This document shows positions 49,256 to 60,590 of a stretch of DNA of 64,000 bases, in pieces (the stretch's first letter is position 1; the number at the start of each line of letters is the position of its first letter). Source of the DNA: Erpobdella octoculata (lineage: Eukaryota > Annelida > Clitellata > Hirudinida > Erpobdellidae). The stretch is from assembly GCA_963978895.1 (NCBI GenBank), contig OZ022242.1:26367424-26431423 (forward strand), in the 5' to 3' direction. A program made the translations under genes and the position numbers. Under the pieces are notes generated by a model. That model saw only the letters and a program-made list of their open reading frames with translations. It was not told where the DNA came from and ran no database searches.

Positions 49256-49412
49256 TTACCAAATTTGTTTATTTTTAATTTTTGATTCGCTTGCGTCAGT
49301 TTGTTCATTTCTGTTTTGCCGTTGATTTATGTTCAAAGTTGCTTTGTTTTTTTTTGCTCTGGAGATGGGATGTAATTTTCCAAAACGGCACTCAGCTTGT
49401 AGAATAAAATGA

Positions 49413-50097
49413 ATGATAAATCTGACCACTGTCGTTTTTCTACTGCGTTTTCGCCATGTTGAGAATCTGGCACGTAAATTGATTAACACCAAATGGGCCG
49501 TAATATTCAACGGAGCTTGTATTAAAGAAAATATAACTCCAAACTATGCTCATAATTATCGTTGGTTAATAAAAATCATTTCAACTCAATGGTTGATGAT
49601 ACTATCCGCAAATTTGTTGATAGCAAGCACAACAATTCTACTTCTGTAAAACAGCCGCAGAAGTCCCTGATACCTTTGTTTTATTGTGCACAAATGCATG
49701 ATAATTATAGAAAAAATGAAGACTCCATCAAGAATTTTATTTATAGCCACGTACCGGTTTCTAATCCAATCTCACAACGCCTTCAGTTTCATATCTACTA
49801 CTCGAACAAAAAAACGCATCAGCTGGTTTCTACTAATAACTCAAGAAAAATTATTCAATTACAGAAAACTAATGTTTTCTACAAATTTGCGTGTCCCCAC
49901 TCACATACAGTTCCTGAAACATACATAGGGCATACGCGTACTAGCCTCTCAAGACGTCTAACGATGCATACCGAAGGAGGAAGTATTTGTTCACATTTTG
50001 TTACTGCTCATGGACACAAACCCAACCAAAAAACATTAAATGAAAATACCGAAATAATTGTTCAAGATGCCGATCCTGTTAGATTAAAAATTAACTA
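49413..50097 (+). pseudogene. PLE with ORF head and GIY-YIG endonuclease but no RT
   Basis: The head motif (RHVENLARKLINTKWAVIFN then GACIKENITPNY, from 49447) is followed within ~50 bp, after a frameshift near 49565, by the pre-endonuclease region FNSMVDDTIRKFVDSKHNN. Then comes the GIY-YIG domain: NVFYKFACPH...ETYIGHTRTSLSRRL (about 49870-49960), with the second half YIG intact, an Arg, and EIIVQDADPVRLKIN. In complete PLEs ~500 residues of RT separate head and endonuclease; here they are absent. The C-terminal tail continues beyond 50099 in broken frames and, after the foldback-like insertion, at 51896-52365. Confidence 0.6.
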
Positions 50098-50453
50098 AAC
50101 TTAACTGATATCTCAAGAACGACTCTATAAATATGCAATATAATAATTTTGACAGAACCCTATTGCTCCAATATCAGTCATACTCCTTTGCTATGGCTAT
50201 AACATCTCGTGGCGTCTCAACATTGGTCGTCGGTGGTTTTCGTTATCGTGGCGACACATCTGTCGATCCTCCAGTTTCCACTGATCTCGCGATGGATGAT
50301 TCGCAGGATATAAATGTTCGACTTTAACAACTGATGGCAAGGAACTTTCGGCTTGTGTTGTTGACGGGTCTGTTCGTCCCAACCTTCCTTCAAGTTCGAT
50401 AGCTAATAGTGCCTTGGAGATCTCATCTCTACTTGTCTTGCAAGTGATAACAC
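50098..50453 (+). pseudogene. PLE C-terminal tail, first part
   Basis: Frame-broken continuation (LLCYGYNISW; STLTTDGKELSACVVDG; SALEISSLLVLQVIT) leading straight into the left target duplication (50446-50453) of the foldback-like element. Confidence 0.4.
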
Positions 50454-51887
50454 GATTTTAGGACTGTTCATCAAAGGACGATTCATCAAAGGACTGTTCA
50501 TCAAGGACTATTCATCAAGGGACTATTCATCAAAGGACTATTCATCAATGGACTATCCATCAAGAGGACGGTTCATCATAAGGACTGTTCATCTAATGCC
50601 TTTTCATCCAGCGGACTATTCGTCAAAAAATTTAATAAAATTGTTTAAGATGTTATTTTCAACCAAAATATGTTACCAAAATGTAGGGCAATCTATATCA
50701 AGTTTACAGTGCTACTCTGCTTGCATCCAAATACTTTATTCTTTATAATATAACTAGCGGGGTACCCGGCATTGCCCGGGGTTTTTGGAGGTTTTTCGGT
50801 CGTTTTTCTCTCTCGCTCCCGTTTCCTTCCCCGCTTGCTCTCACGCTCCCGGTCGCTCTCTCTCTTCCCGCTTGTCTCCCGCTTCCGCTCCCGGTCACAG
50901 CACCAGAAAAACTAAATTCGACTGTTTTCGTAAACCATATATGTACACATTTACCATGGGCCACAAACACATGCCCGCTATGTCAAATCTGGCATCGGTC
51001 GTTTAACACCAAGGGGCCACGCTTCAAAAACACTTTTGCCTCAAGCAATCAACAAGTTTGTAAAAGACATGGTTGTAATATACAACAATTTTATTCGTCA
51101 CATACAGTAAATAAAATAACTGGACAAGAAATAACGTCAAGATCTTAAGATCAAACGAGCAAAGGACAATTGAATAATAAGTTTTAAAAAACTGCTTTCA
51201 ACTGTTCGTACAAACTGTAAGTATATACACTCTCAAACAGCCAGATACCATACACCTCAAAACATCACTAACACCCGGTATACCACTTCTGCCCCACTTC
51301 AAAGAGACGAACACGCTCGCTTTAGCGAGGTCAGGAAAGGTCATTTCAAAGAGACGTTTACGCTCTCTGGATCGTCGATAAATCAACCAGACTCAGATTT
51401 CATGCAAACTTCAAATAAAAACTAAATACATTGGAACTCATTTAATTGATATAAAAAACCTATTTTGTTTTTTAAATAAAAGTTGCGGTAGCGAATAGCG
51501 CTGAGAACAGCTAAAAAATGTAGCGGCGCTGTCATCAACGATCTTGTCAGATAATAGTACCGCTCTTAACAACCCATCACTATTTTTTTTAAATTACTGA
51601 TATGTTTGAAATTTATTTTATCAAAGATGAAGAACTGTCTTTTAAAAATACATCAAATTACTTTACGCTGAAAATATCTATATATTGATAAAGGTTGCTG
51701 AGTGGCTTCAAAATTTGATGAATAATCCTCTTGATGAATAGCTTTTAGATGAACAGTCCTTATGATGAACCGTCCTCTTGATGAATAGTCTCTTGATGAA
51801 TAGTCTCTTGATGAATAGTCCCTCGATGAAAAGTCCTTGATGAGCAGTCACTTGATGAATCGTCCTTTGATGAAAAGTCCGCATACC
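50454..51887. mobile_element. Foldback-like DNA transposon, copy 2
   Basis: It starts GATTTTAGGACTGTTCATC and ends GATGAAAAGTCCGCATACC, with perfect 8-bp duplications GATAACAC (50446-50453 and 51888-51895). The terminal arrays of the ~15-bp GGACTATTCATCAAG unit are longer than in copy 1 (left about 50462-50625, right about 51718-51880). The interior matches copy 1 closely, including the GGGGTACCCGGC motif (50752). It carries a short extra segment near 51197-51295. It has no coding capacity and interrupts a PLE tail. Confidence 0.85.
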
Positions 51888-51895
51888 GATAACAC

Positions 51896-52365
51896 ACGGG
51901 ATAATGGCACGACCTCCAACGAAACATTGATGAACAGTGTCGATGAAGTTTTGTCGTGTCGGGACAAGTCTCCCATTTCCACCTGTTGTAGGAATCATTG
52001 TGCCCAGGATGTCAGTGATACATCTGGTAAAACCTCAACAGAAAAACCTAATAAATTTGCATTTTGTGATCCTGTGATGTCGCAATACGATGCATTCCTG
52101 ATTCTTATTTGACTACTAACTCTCTCATCTCGGGTCAACATGGGAGTAATTGCACACAAAGTACTGACATGATCGTGGATCAAACATTATCGGACGAGGA
52201 TAAATTTGTGATGTGTAGCAATGAACCTGAATCTACTCCTCTTTGTTTGTTGTGTGATTGATGGCGCCCAGGGAGTCAGCAGTGACCTCAGTGGAATTCC
52301 TGAAGGGGACCTATGTGACAAACCCGTTATAATTGTAATAAAAACAATAAGAAGAAAAAAATAAC
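51896..52365 (+). pseudogene. PLE C-terminal tail, second part
   Basis: It continues the tail after the foldback-like insert: DNGTTSNETLMNSVDEVLSC, CAQDVSDTSGKTSTEKPNKF, then, after stops, GVSSDLSGIPEGD and the basic end VIIVIKTIRRKK before TAA. It resembles the acidic-then-basic tails of the other PLE copies here. About 200 bp of AT-rich DNA then lead to the (TA)n in which the second gypsy element sits. Confidence 0.4.
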
Positions 52366-52583
52366 ATGTTGATATTTGTAATTTTACATTGTCTTCTTCT
52401 ATGAGCAAATTACGACCATACCAATATTTTTGTATATGCTTTTTTATTTTTTAAATTATTTGAACTTTATTAATACATATTTTTATCTCAGTTCCTTTTA
52501 CAATCATCTAATATCTAGGGTAGGTACGTTCGTCGAAAAAAATAATAAACGCAAAAAGTACGTCAATATATATATATATATAT

Positions 52584-52809
52584 TGTCGGGACCGAAGTGG
52601 TTTGAAAATCAACTAAAACAAGTGTACAATAGAACAAGTTTTATTTACAAGATAAACTAAAACACTAAAGCAAACTTCGCTAATATAATTGAAATAAATG
52701 AAAGTTTAAATGTTCGAAAGTTTATAATAGCTTGAAAAATCGATTCGCTCGAATGTCCGGAAATACAACAACTCAAAACATAACACGTCAACTAGGGATG
52801 TCCTTAACA
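52584..52809 (-). repeat. 3' LTR of Ty3/gypsy B
   Basis: 226 bp, TG...CA ends, nearly identical to the other LTR apart from an extra CAA. Confidence 0.9.
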
Positions 52810-52887
52810 TCTTCCCACCAGCCAAAAAGACTGTCAGGTCATTTGGCGAAAAGGTCCTGATCTCCAAGGTTGAACTGTATGCTTGAG

Positions 52888-54296
52888 TCAGGGTCGTTGT
52901 GGTTTGAGAAGGTTGTGTAGCATCTTTTCCTTAATTCTTTCTGAGCGTCGAGGTAGTGTAGGATCATCTGTGACAGGATCTGGAACAGGCGTAGATTGAA
53001 TTCGTTTCCTTCTCAATGTTGGGCCTCTTGGAAGTTGAACAGGTGGTGTAAGATGATCTGGAACAAGTGTAGATTGAATTTGTTTTCTTAATATTGGGCC
53101 CCTTGGAATTTGAACATTGGTAGTGGAACTACTTGATAATGGATTGTCTCCTGGATCTGAATCTTGATCTGCACCGTATCGAGGCCTCAATTGTTCTACG
53201 TGACGTTTCCACGATGGACCGTTAGGAACAATGTGTACTAGAACATTTCGCGCTCCCAAAACACGATGAACTACAGCAGGAATCCATCTTGGGGTTCGAT
53301 CTCTAAGAGGACCGCTATATTGTACATAGCATGGAGAACCTACTGTGTATCTTACGGATTTTCGAGCTGGAACCGGTCTTTGAGAGTTTTGCTTCATCTG
53401 TCTGTACTGAGCCATGTGTGGGGCAGATGGTAACAAAGCATCCAGTTTTGCTCGAATCTGTCTTTCGTTCAACAGTTCACTTGGAGAATATTCTGACTCC
53501 AAAGGTGTTCTTCGGTACTGTATTAGAAATTCTTGTAAAGCTTGTTTGAGCGGAAGCTGTGACTTCTTCATCGAATTCTTGAAAGTTTGAACGAATCTTT
53601 CTGCTTGTCCATTTGAAGCTGGATGGTAGGGTGCACCAGTGAGGTGTAAAATTCCTCTCTCCCTGAGCCATCCTTGAAATTCCTCTGACTTAAAAGCAGG
53701 TGCATTGTCTGACACGATTGTATGTGGATAGCCAAAGTGTGTAAAATCATCTTTGAGCAGATCCATTGTAGCTTTTGCTGTTACGTTTGAAGTTGAGTGA
53801 ATGCAAGGATATTTAGAAAAACTGTCGACAACAATCAACCAATTTGTCCCCATGAAATTGATTGCATGATCAATATGGATGCGACTCCAAGGTTTCTCGG
53901 GTAGCATCCAAGGATGGTTTGGATATTTTGGTGGATTAAGTTGATGAGCAGCACAAGATTCACATTTTCGACACAGTTCCTCGATATCATGGTCAATGCC
54001 TGGCCAATACACCACTGATCGAGCTAACTGTTTTATTCTTCTCATCCCAAAATGACCAAGATGTAATAGCTGAAGAACTCTATCCTGAATCTTGTATGGA
54101 ATGACAATTCTATTTCCAAGAACTAAACAATCACTCTGTGTAGTCAGGGAGTCTTTCAATCTCTGGAAATGACGTACTTGTTCTTGTTGAATCGAATGAG
54201 GCCAGCCTTCTTTGACATATCGACAAACAGTTGAAATGATGCTGTCTTTGCGAGATTTTTTGGCCAGAGTCTGTGCATCTGTTGGCAAGGATGAAT
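52888..54296 (-). pseudogene. Integrase region of Ty3/gypsy B
   Basis: The minus-strand open frame has the zinc finger H...H...C..C (LGHFGMRRIKQLARSVVYW to CESC, about 54070-53930). The core D (IHIDHAI, near 53870), D (VSDNAPAF, near 53715) and E (NGQAERF, near 53605) are present, followed by a C-terminal RWIPAVVHRVLG segment and a Pro-rich tail. The catalytic triad is intact. The frame is joined upstream to RNase H by a deletion, so it cannot be made as part of a normal polyprotein. Confidence 0.85.
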
Positions 54297-54811
54297 TTTC
54301 TTCCATACAGATATTGATGAAACTTGTGGAGCCCATATATTATAGCAAGAGCTTCTTTGTGAATCTGGCTGTAACGACGTTGCGATGCAGTAAGTGTCTT
54401 TGAAATATTGAATATCGGTCTTTCTCCTCCTTCAGGATACCTGTGAAATAGAACCACTCCCAGTCCAACTTCTGAAGCATCGCAAGAAAGACCCAGTGGA
54501 AGTGATTTATAAAAATGTGCTAACTTGACATCTTTGATAAGAATTTCTTTAATCTTTTGAAAAGTCCTTTCTTGCTCTGAAGTCCACTTCCAAGGTGTAT
54601 CTTTTCGGGTAAGACGTGTTAGTAGTTCAGCAGTTGTTGCAAGATTTGGTATAAACTTATGGTAGAATTGAACAGAACCGAGAAATGATCGAAGAGTTGA
54701 AATATTGGTAGGGTGTGGCATTTTGATCAAAGCATCGACTTGTCTTCCTTTGCTAACACCTTCTTTCGAAAGTAAATGACCCAGATATTCAATCGAAGTC
54801 TTTGCAAACAC
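54290..54811 (-). pseudogene. RT end and RNase H of Ty3/gypsy B, truncated
   Basis: After a frameshift near 54800 (KCNMKKC, then AKTSIEYLGHLLSKEGV) the frame continues through the RT thumb and RNase H (LGLSCDASEVGLGVVLFHRY near 54475; HKEALAIIYGLHKFHQYLYG). It stops being collinear at GRKFIL. The rest of RNase H and the linker (~100 residues) are missing before the integrase frame begins. Confidence 0.8.
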
Positions 54812-56780
54812 ATTTCTTCATGTTGCATTTGAGACCTTTGTCACGTAAACGTTGAAGAAGAGATCTCAAATTTTTCATGTGTTCATCTGCACTGTTTCCT
54901 CCAACAAGGATATCATCGAGATAGACAGCAATTCCTTTTAAATCACAAGTGAGCTTATCCATGACTTCTTGAAAATAGCCTGGTGCAGAGATAATGCCAA
55001 AGGGAAGTCTAGTTTGCAACAAGACTCCTCGATGCGTACTCAATGCTAGTTTTCTCTGACTGCTTGGAGCAAGTTTTATTTGGTTGAATGCATCAGCTAA
55101 ATCTATCTTGCTAAAATAGCTGCTTTTTCCAAGTTTCCGCATCAAGTCATCAGGAAGTGGCATAGGGTGTCGGTGTGGTTCCAATTGGGAATTAACTGTG
55201 GCAGAATAATCTCCACAAATTCTCAATTTGGCTTTTGGCTCTCCAGGTTGTAATTGTTTTCTGATTGGTACGATGGGTGTACCATAATCATTGAAATCAA
55301 CTGGAATCCAGATACCATTTTTCACACCGGCATCCAACGTGAGATTGAGGTCTTCTTGAATAGAAAATGGCACTGTTCGAGCTTTGCAAAAAACTGGAGT
55401 TGCTTCAGGCTTGAATTTGACCTCTAATTCGAAATTTTTTAAACAACCAAGTCCTGGCTCAAAACATTCTTTAAATTCTTTACAAATTTGTTTACAACTG
55501 TTGAGAACTAGTGTATCACTTGGACTTTCTTTGATTTGTTGAATTTGTTGCTGTAATGCTGCTGTCATGTCAATTTTCAAATCAAGAATTGCTTTTCTGC
55601 CAATAATATTGAGTTTTGGCAATTTTGTAATGTTGAATTCAAGATTTACTACATTATTTGAATCTGGAGTTGAAGTAGAAACATGACAAACTCCTATGAC
55701 TGGAATTTTGTCACCAGTGGCTGAAACAAATTTTGTCATGTTTGGATGAAGTTTGGGTCGTCCCCACTGCTGCCAAACTTTTATTGAGCAAAAACTATCT
55801 CTAGCTCCACTGTCTAACTCGAAGAACTGTTGTGAATTTTTGAAAAGCAATTTTTGAAGAAGAGGTGTATTGCCAGGAACTGAATGTATAATTCTGACAG
55901 AGTTGTTTCTGTTAAATTTCTTTTTAAGGCAAGTTTTTTCTAAGTGACCTGATTTAAGACAATAATTGCACTTTGAATTGATGTATCTGCAATATTTAGC
56001 AAGATGACCTTTATTTGCACACCTGGGACAGGTACCTTTAGAGAAAGGAAAAAAATTTGACTCTTGTCTGTTATTGAAGTGAGACGCTTTTTCTTGTATT
56101 TTATGCTCACGAGTTCTTGAAACTTTTGAAACTGACTCTTTGTCTGGAAGGCCATGGACAGTTGCTTTTGCCACTTTAGAGGCTTCTTCAACCTCACTGG
56201 CCAACTCTACTGCTCTGTAAAAAGTAAGGTCTTCATCAGGAATTTTGAAAAGATATTTGAGAATGGCTTTATTATTGACAGAACAAATGAATTTTGTTCG
56301 CAGTGCCTCATCTAAAGGATCGTCAATTTTTGAAAAATCGCAAGTGCTAGCGGCTTGTCTTATTCTTGATGCCAGTTCCTGTAAAGTTTCTCCTGGTTGT
56401 CTGGAAAGTTCAGTCCAGAATTTAAATCGTTCTCTAACATTGAAGTGCTTGGGGTTGAAATTCTTTTCCATAGTCATCATTATGTCAGACATTTGAAGTT
56501 CATTGATTATTCTTGGAGGAGAAAGTTGAGAAGCTGCAACTTGAAGAAGTTTGTAAATTTCTGGTGTTTGGTTGGTGAAAAAAATTTGAGCAACTTTTGA
56601 ATCCGGTATTGAATTTGCGGAGACGAACGTTTGAAAACGTGAGAAATAATCAGACCAAAGTTCTTTTCTTGAATTGAAAGCCTCGAAACTAGGAACAGTT
56701 ACTGAGTTTTGAACAATGGACCTGACAAGGGTCTCCATTTGTCTAGAAAAACCTTCTAGAAATTGTTTCAAGTCTGCCAT
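54789..56780 (-). pseudogene. Gag, protease and RT of Ty3/gypsy B
   Basis: From ATG 56780 (MADLKQFLEGF) the frame is open through Gag. Two CCHC knuckles (CPRCANKGHLAKYC and CNYCLKSGHLEKTC, about 56030-55925) and protease FFELDSGARDSF (near 55815) follow. RT has TRLPFGIISAPGYFQEVMD and YLDDILVGG (near 54920). It ends early at a frameshift after KCNMKKCVCKDFD. The protease has DSGA, as in several gypsy lineages. Two knuckles and a separate frame arrangement distinguish it from element A, so the two are not close relatives. Confidence 0.85.
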
Positions 56781-56821
56781 AGTAATAGTTGCTGAAATAA
56801 ACAAATGTCGACTGCGCCAGT

Positions 56822-57227
<406 letters not shown>

Positions 57228-57239
57228 ACTTGAAGATAA

Positions 57240-57676
57240 CTTAGATATCGGCCCCTCGTCCATGTCGACATCTGCTATGGATCATGTCGTGGACCCTGAA
57301 AGTGGCGGCGGTGAGAGCGGTGACGGCTCTTGACACGAAAGCGTTGGCCAGCCGGTCCGCGACAACTCGTCATCTACGTGCGATCGGGTTTCGGTAGAAA
57401 CGGCATTGTGTGACGACCGTGCTGTTTCAGCTGTGCCTGATGAGATTGTTTCAATAAATGAAACAGTTAATGATGAAAATGTTCTTTTGGCAAGAATGGC
57501 GGCAGCTCTGCATTGTGACAATATAACTATGCGACGTCGACGATAACGTTTTGTGTAAAATAACGTGGCATTTTAATTAATTAATTTAATTTTGGCAATT
57601 TTTCAGAGATGTGTCTTCTAAGTGGCGTGTATACTTCAACAGAGCATGTTTGAATGAACACTTAGTGCCGAAATAA

Positions 57677-57678
<2 letters not shown>
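57240..57678 (+). pseudogene. PLE ORF tail followed by PLE head
   Basis: The tail frame reads CDRVSVETALCDDRAVSAVP then LLARMAAALHCDNITMRRRR and stops at 57546. Only ~65 bp later comes a head motif ([20 protein letters not shown] then PK and a stop) that runs into (TA)n at 57678. The 3' UTR and hammerhead normally found between tail and head are deleted. The gap contains TTTTTCAG directly before the head, which could be a splice acceptor. Confidence 0.5.
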
Positions 57679-57855
<177 letters not shown>

Positions 57856-57857
57856 TT

Positions 57858-58674
57858 ACACCACCTGAACCTCCACCTGAGCCTCCACCTGAACCTCCAC
57901 CTGAGCCTCCACCTGAGGCTCAGGCTCCAGCGGTGTCATTTCAACATTTGTTTGAGTCTTCAAATATAACTACAAGACGTCGGCGTTAATTGAATCATCT
58001 ATATGTATCCCATTTGCACAGTCATGCGTTTATTTTAATTTTTCATATAAGTTTACTTTTATTTTAATTCATCACATGGTTTTATTTAAATTTTTCACCT
58101 TTTATTATTCTATTTCATACTTTTTTATTTCAATATACTGTCACTAGATACCTATAGTTTAATTTCATTAATCTTCTAATAATTTTAAGTGTTTTAATTT
58201 CTATTATTAGTATTATAGACTTCATTCAATTCGTCCTATCTATTTATATTTATTTATTTTATTTTATTAATAATAATTATTATTTAATTTATCTTTATAC
58301 TTCTTTTCATTTATCAATTTTATAAGCTCTCGTAATTTACTTATATCGTCATACTCTGGTTTTAAATACTTTAATTTAAATATTTATTTAATATAGGCAC
58401 AACACTATTTCTATGTTGATGTTTACTATATATTCTTTAGCTGTTTACGTAATACGACATTTTAGGTTACGGACTCTGAAGATGACTGTAGTCGAAACTG
58501 GCCAGTCAGTCCTAATTATTATTATTTGTATTATATAAATTTTTAAAATGGACTCTAGTTTACGTCGTAAAATTAAATATTTCGAACAGTTTATTAAAAA
58601 AGTCATTAATGCAAAGTGGTCGTTTGTTTTTAACGGAGTGTGTTTACGAGAGGGGATTTTGCCAAAGTATATTA

Positions 58675-58676
<2 letters not shown>
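57858..58676 (+). mobile_element. 5'-truncated Penelope-like element with complete 3' end
   Basis: Order: ORF tail with a PPEP repeat (about 57860-57915) ending [10 protein letters not shown] and a stop at 57987; ~480 bp of AT-rich 3' UTR; hammerhead 58471-58512; then the ORF head from ATG 58548. The head encodes LRRKIKYFEQFIKKVINAKW and SFVFNGVCLREGILPKYITH, ending in (TA)n. This shows the PLE pseudo-LTR layout: the element's 3' end includes ribozyme and ORF start, and both element ends lie in (TA)n. Confidence 0.65.
58471..58512 (+). ncRNA. Hammerhead ribozyme, PLE type, well preserved
   Basis: Stem I is GGACT/AGTCC. The box is CTGAAGA (fits CUGANGA) with the extra T. Stem II is GAC/GTC with a TGTA loop, then GAAA. 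Stem III is ACT/AGT with loop GGCC. The cleavage position is C58507. Every core base fits except the shared T. Confidence 0.8.

Positions 58677-58720
<44 letters not shown>
58676..58720. repeat. (TA)n between two convergent PLE ends
   Basis: About 45 bp of TA. A plus-strand PLE head ends at its left edge and a minus-strand PLE head at its right edge. Confidence 0.95.
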
Positions 58721-58721
<1 letters not shown>

Positions 58722-58722
<1 letters not shown>

Positions 58723-58886
58723 GTAAGATGGCATAAGATTTTCTTTAAGACAAGCTCGATTAAAAATGAGTCTCCATTTAGCCGCTATGAGTTTTATAGA
58801 TACTTTCTCAATATTTCTGAGCAACGTTTTTTGTCTACTGCAACACGTATTAAGAAAAGTATTAACATTTAAAACCTTCTTTATTT
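58722..58886 (-). pseudogene. Penelope-like element, leader and ORF head
   Basis: Downstream of the minus-strand ribozyme is a ~45-nt leader (repeated three times at 26.5-26.8 kb). The frame QKTLLRNIEKVSIKLIAAKW and [18 protein letters not shown] follows and ends in (TA)n. The head motif is well kept, but no clear ATG is in frame. Confidence 0.6.
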
Positions 58887-58928
58887 CAGACTTACGGGCG
58901 TTTCGGCTTTCGCCATCTTCAGAGTCTG
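58887..58928 (-). ncRNA. Hammerhead ribozyme, PLE type, well preserved
   Basis: On the minus strand stem I is CAGACT/AGTCTG. CTGAAGA plus the extra T, stem II GGC/GCC with a GAAA loop, GAAA, and stem III ACG/CGT with a 2-nt loop follow. A is at the cleavage position. The predicted cleaved RNA would start AGTCTGAAATAAAG. Confidence 0.8.
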
Positions 58929-59148
58929 TAAATACAATCGCGTAAAAGGAGGCAAAAGATAAGAAAACATGTAATAACTAAATATACAAGTAAACTAATA
59001 TCCTCATGGAATTATCTTAATAGAAGGATATTAATAAAAATAATCAAATTTAGACACTGTAAATAAATTAACGTACATAAAATAAACTGGAGTTATGAGG
59101 ATAAAATAAGTGTAATTAAAAACGTTTAATTAAAGGATAAAATAATAG

Positions 59149-59368
<220 letters not shown>

Positions 59369-59394
59369 TTAGATTGGGTATTAAACGTCAAAAA

Positions 59395-59872
59395 ATGGCA
59401 TTAAGCGCCGCCTCCGATGCCGCTGTGGCATTAGAGAAAAGAAAAATGGCATCAAGCGCCGAACGAATGGTATTAAACGCCAACAAGTGGGATGCCAGGC
59501 CAAGTCGAGTTATTGCGCGCAAAATTCAAAGAGTTCTTTTGATTCTATCTATTCAAGTGAAAAAATTAGCATTATTTCCTGGTAAGTGCTGTTAGTTCTA
59601 CAGACTCCATATCATTTCTTTTCAGTTACAGTTACACATTGTTTCATAGCATATTTGAAACAAGTAATTTGGAAAACCAGATATAATAAACATATGAAAA
59701 CATTCATATTAGGTAGATATTAATAATTATAATAATGAATTTTATTTTATTTCATTTAAAAAACTTATTCCCAGGTACTTTATACAGTATGGAAAAAATA
59801 ACAGAGGAGCTAAGCAGTGTTGTCAAACTCTTAATTGAATATATCTTTGAAGTTTTGCCATCAGAAGTATGA
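59395..59872 (+). CDS. Small two-exon host gene, 94 residues
   Basis: Exon 59395-59581 begins ATG (MALSAASDAAVALEKRKMAS) and ends at a consensus donor GTAAGTG. Exon 59775-59872 follows an acceptor TTATTCCCAG and ends at TGA. The 193-bp intron splits a Gly codon (G/GT) and the frame is kept. The product is a basic N-terminal half with ARPSRVIARKIQRVLLILS, then a helical C-terminus (MEKITEELSSVVKLLIEYIF). An AATAAA lies ~63 nt after the stop. The first exon has a loose 15-bp DNA repeat (ATGGCATTAAGCGCC). The start could instead be internal, with an acceptor at 59371-59372. No known family recognised. Confidence 0.5.
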
Positions 59873-59934
59873 ACTGTTCAACTTGAAATCAAGTGTCTCT
59901 TATTTATCTGGAACAACACAAAATTGCAACTTCA

Positions 59935-59940
59935 ATAAAT
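59935..59940 (+). terminator. Polyadenylation signal AATAAA
   Basis: AATAAA about 63 nt after the TGA of the two-exon gene, in TTCAATAAATTTC context. It is consistent with the 3' end of that transcript. Confidence 0.4.
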
Positions 59941-60519
59941 TTCTAAACATTTTTTATTTGGATTGTACTGTTTAAATAACATTACATGCCACTGAAGTGT
60001 TTGCATTTCAATTGATTCTATGTTTTGGTCTTGTATTTGATTTCAAAATTTGTCAACAGGTTTCTATGGATACTATATTAATATTTTGACACTTTTGCTC
60101 ATTGTTCTTGCTATTTATGTCATTTCTTCCAAAAGAATGAATAGTAGTAGCTCATGATATAGCTCTTTTTTTAGTAATTTAGCAGCAATAGATAAAAAAT
60201 TTATACATTCTTAGTATTCAATAAAATTGATCTTTTGTTTATTATTTCATTTCTTTTAAGATGAATTCTTTGTTGTTTTTTTTGCTTTTAGCAGTTGAAA
60301 TAAATACAAATTTGATTTGTCTGTTTTGCTTGCAGGTTGTCTTGCTTTGTATAGTTCCGTTTTTTTCGTATTGTTTTACTAGTCTTCTCCAGCTTTAAGA
60401 TTTTTATTAAACCAAATAAAATAAATTTCCAAAATGTTTTTCTTCACTGTTTTCTAGTGCTATCAGTAGTTATAATTCTTAATGCATTTCTTAAATTACA
60501 CATCTGTGGTTCACAAAAG
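59941..60519. other. No recognisable feature
   Basis: AT-rich sequence with no coding, repeat or RNA signal that I can support. Confidence 0.5.
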
Positions 60520-60590
60520 CAAACTGGTTAGTATAGTTGATAGAGGTGCTTTTGAGTTTGAGGTTCCATGTTCAAATCTAATCTTTTTGT
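60520..60590 (+). repeat. Degenerate tRNA-like / SINE head relic
   Basis: Box A-like TGGTTAGTATAGTTG (60525-60539) and box B-like GTTCAAATC (60570-60578) are spaced ~31 bp. The sequence does not fold into a convincing tRNA and has no CCA-end stem, so it is most likely an old SINE head. A T-run follows. Confidence 0.35.

Larger units (their letters stand above)
48480..49275. repeat. Region bounded by ~40-bp inverted repeats
   Basis: AAATTTGGTAAGGTGAATTG near 48494 is inverted at 49241-49264 (AATTTGGTAAGGTGAAGTGG on the minus strand). Similarity extends to ~40 bp on each side. Inside are a diverged tandem duplication (about 48568-48755 and 48768-48890), a 50-bp micro-hAT and a minus-strand PLE tail. 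It may be a TIR element or the scar of a palindromic rearrangement. Confidence 0.5.

Noticed and set aside
51708..51998. 96-codon minus-strand ORF with repeated FIKRLFIKR
   Set aside because: Translation of the ~15-bp terminal repeat array of the foldback-like element.
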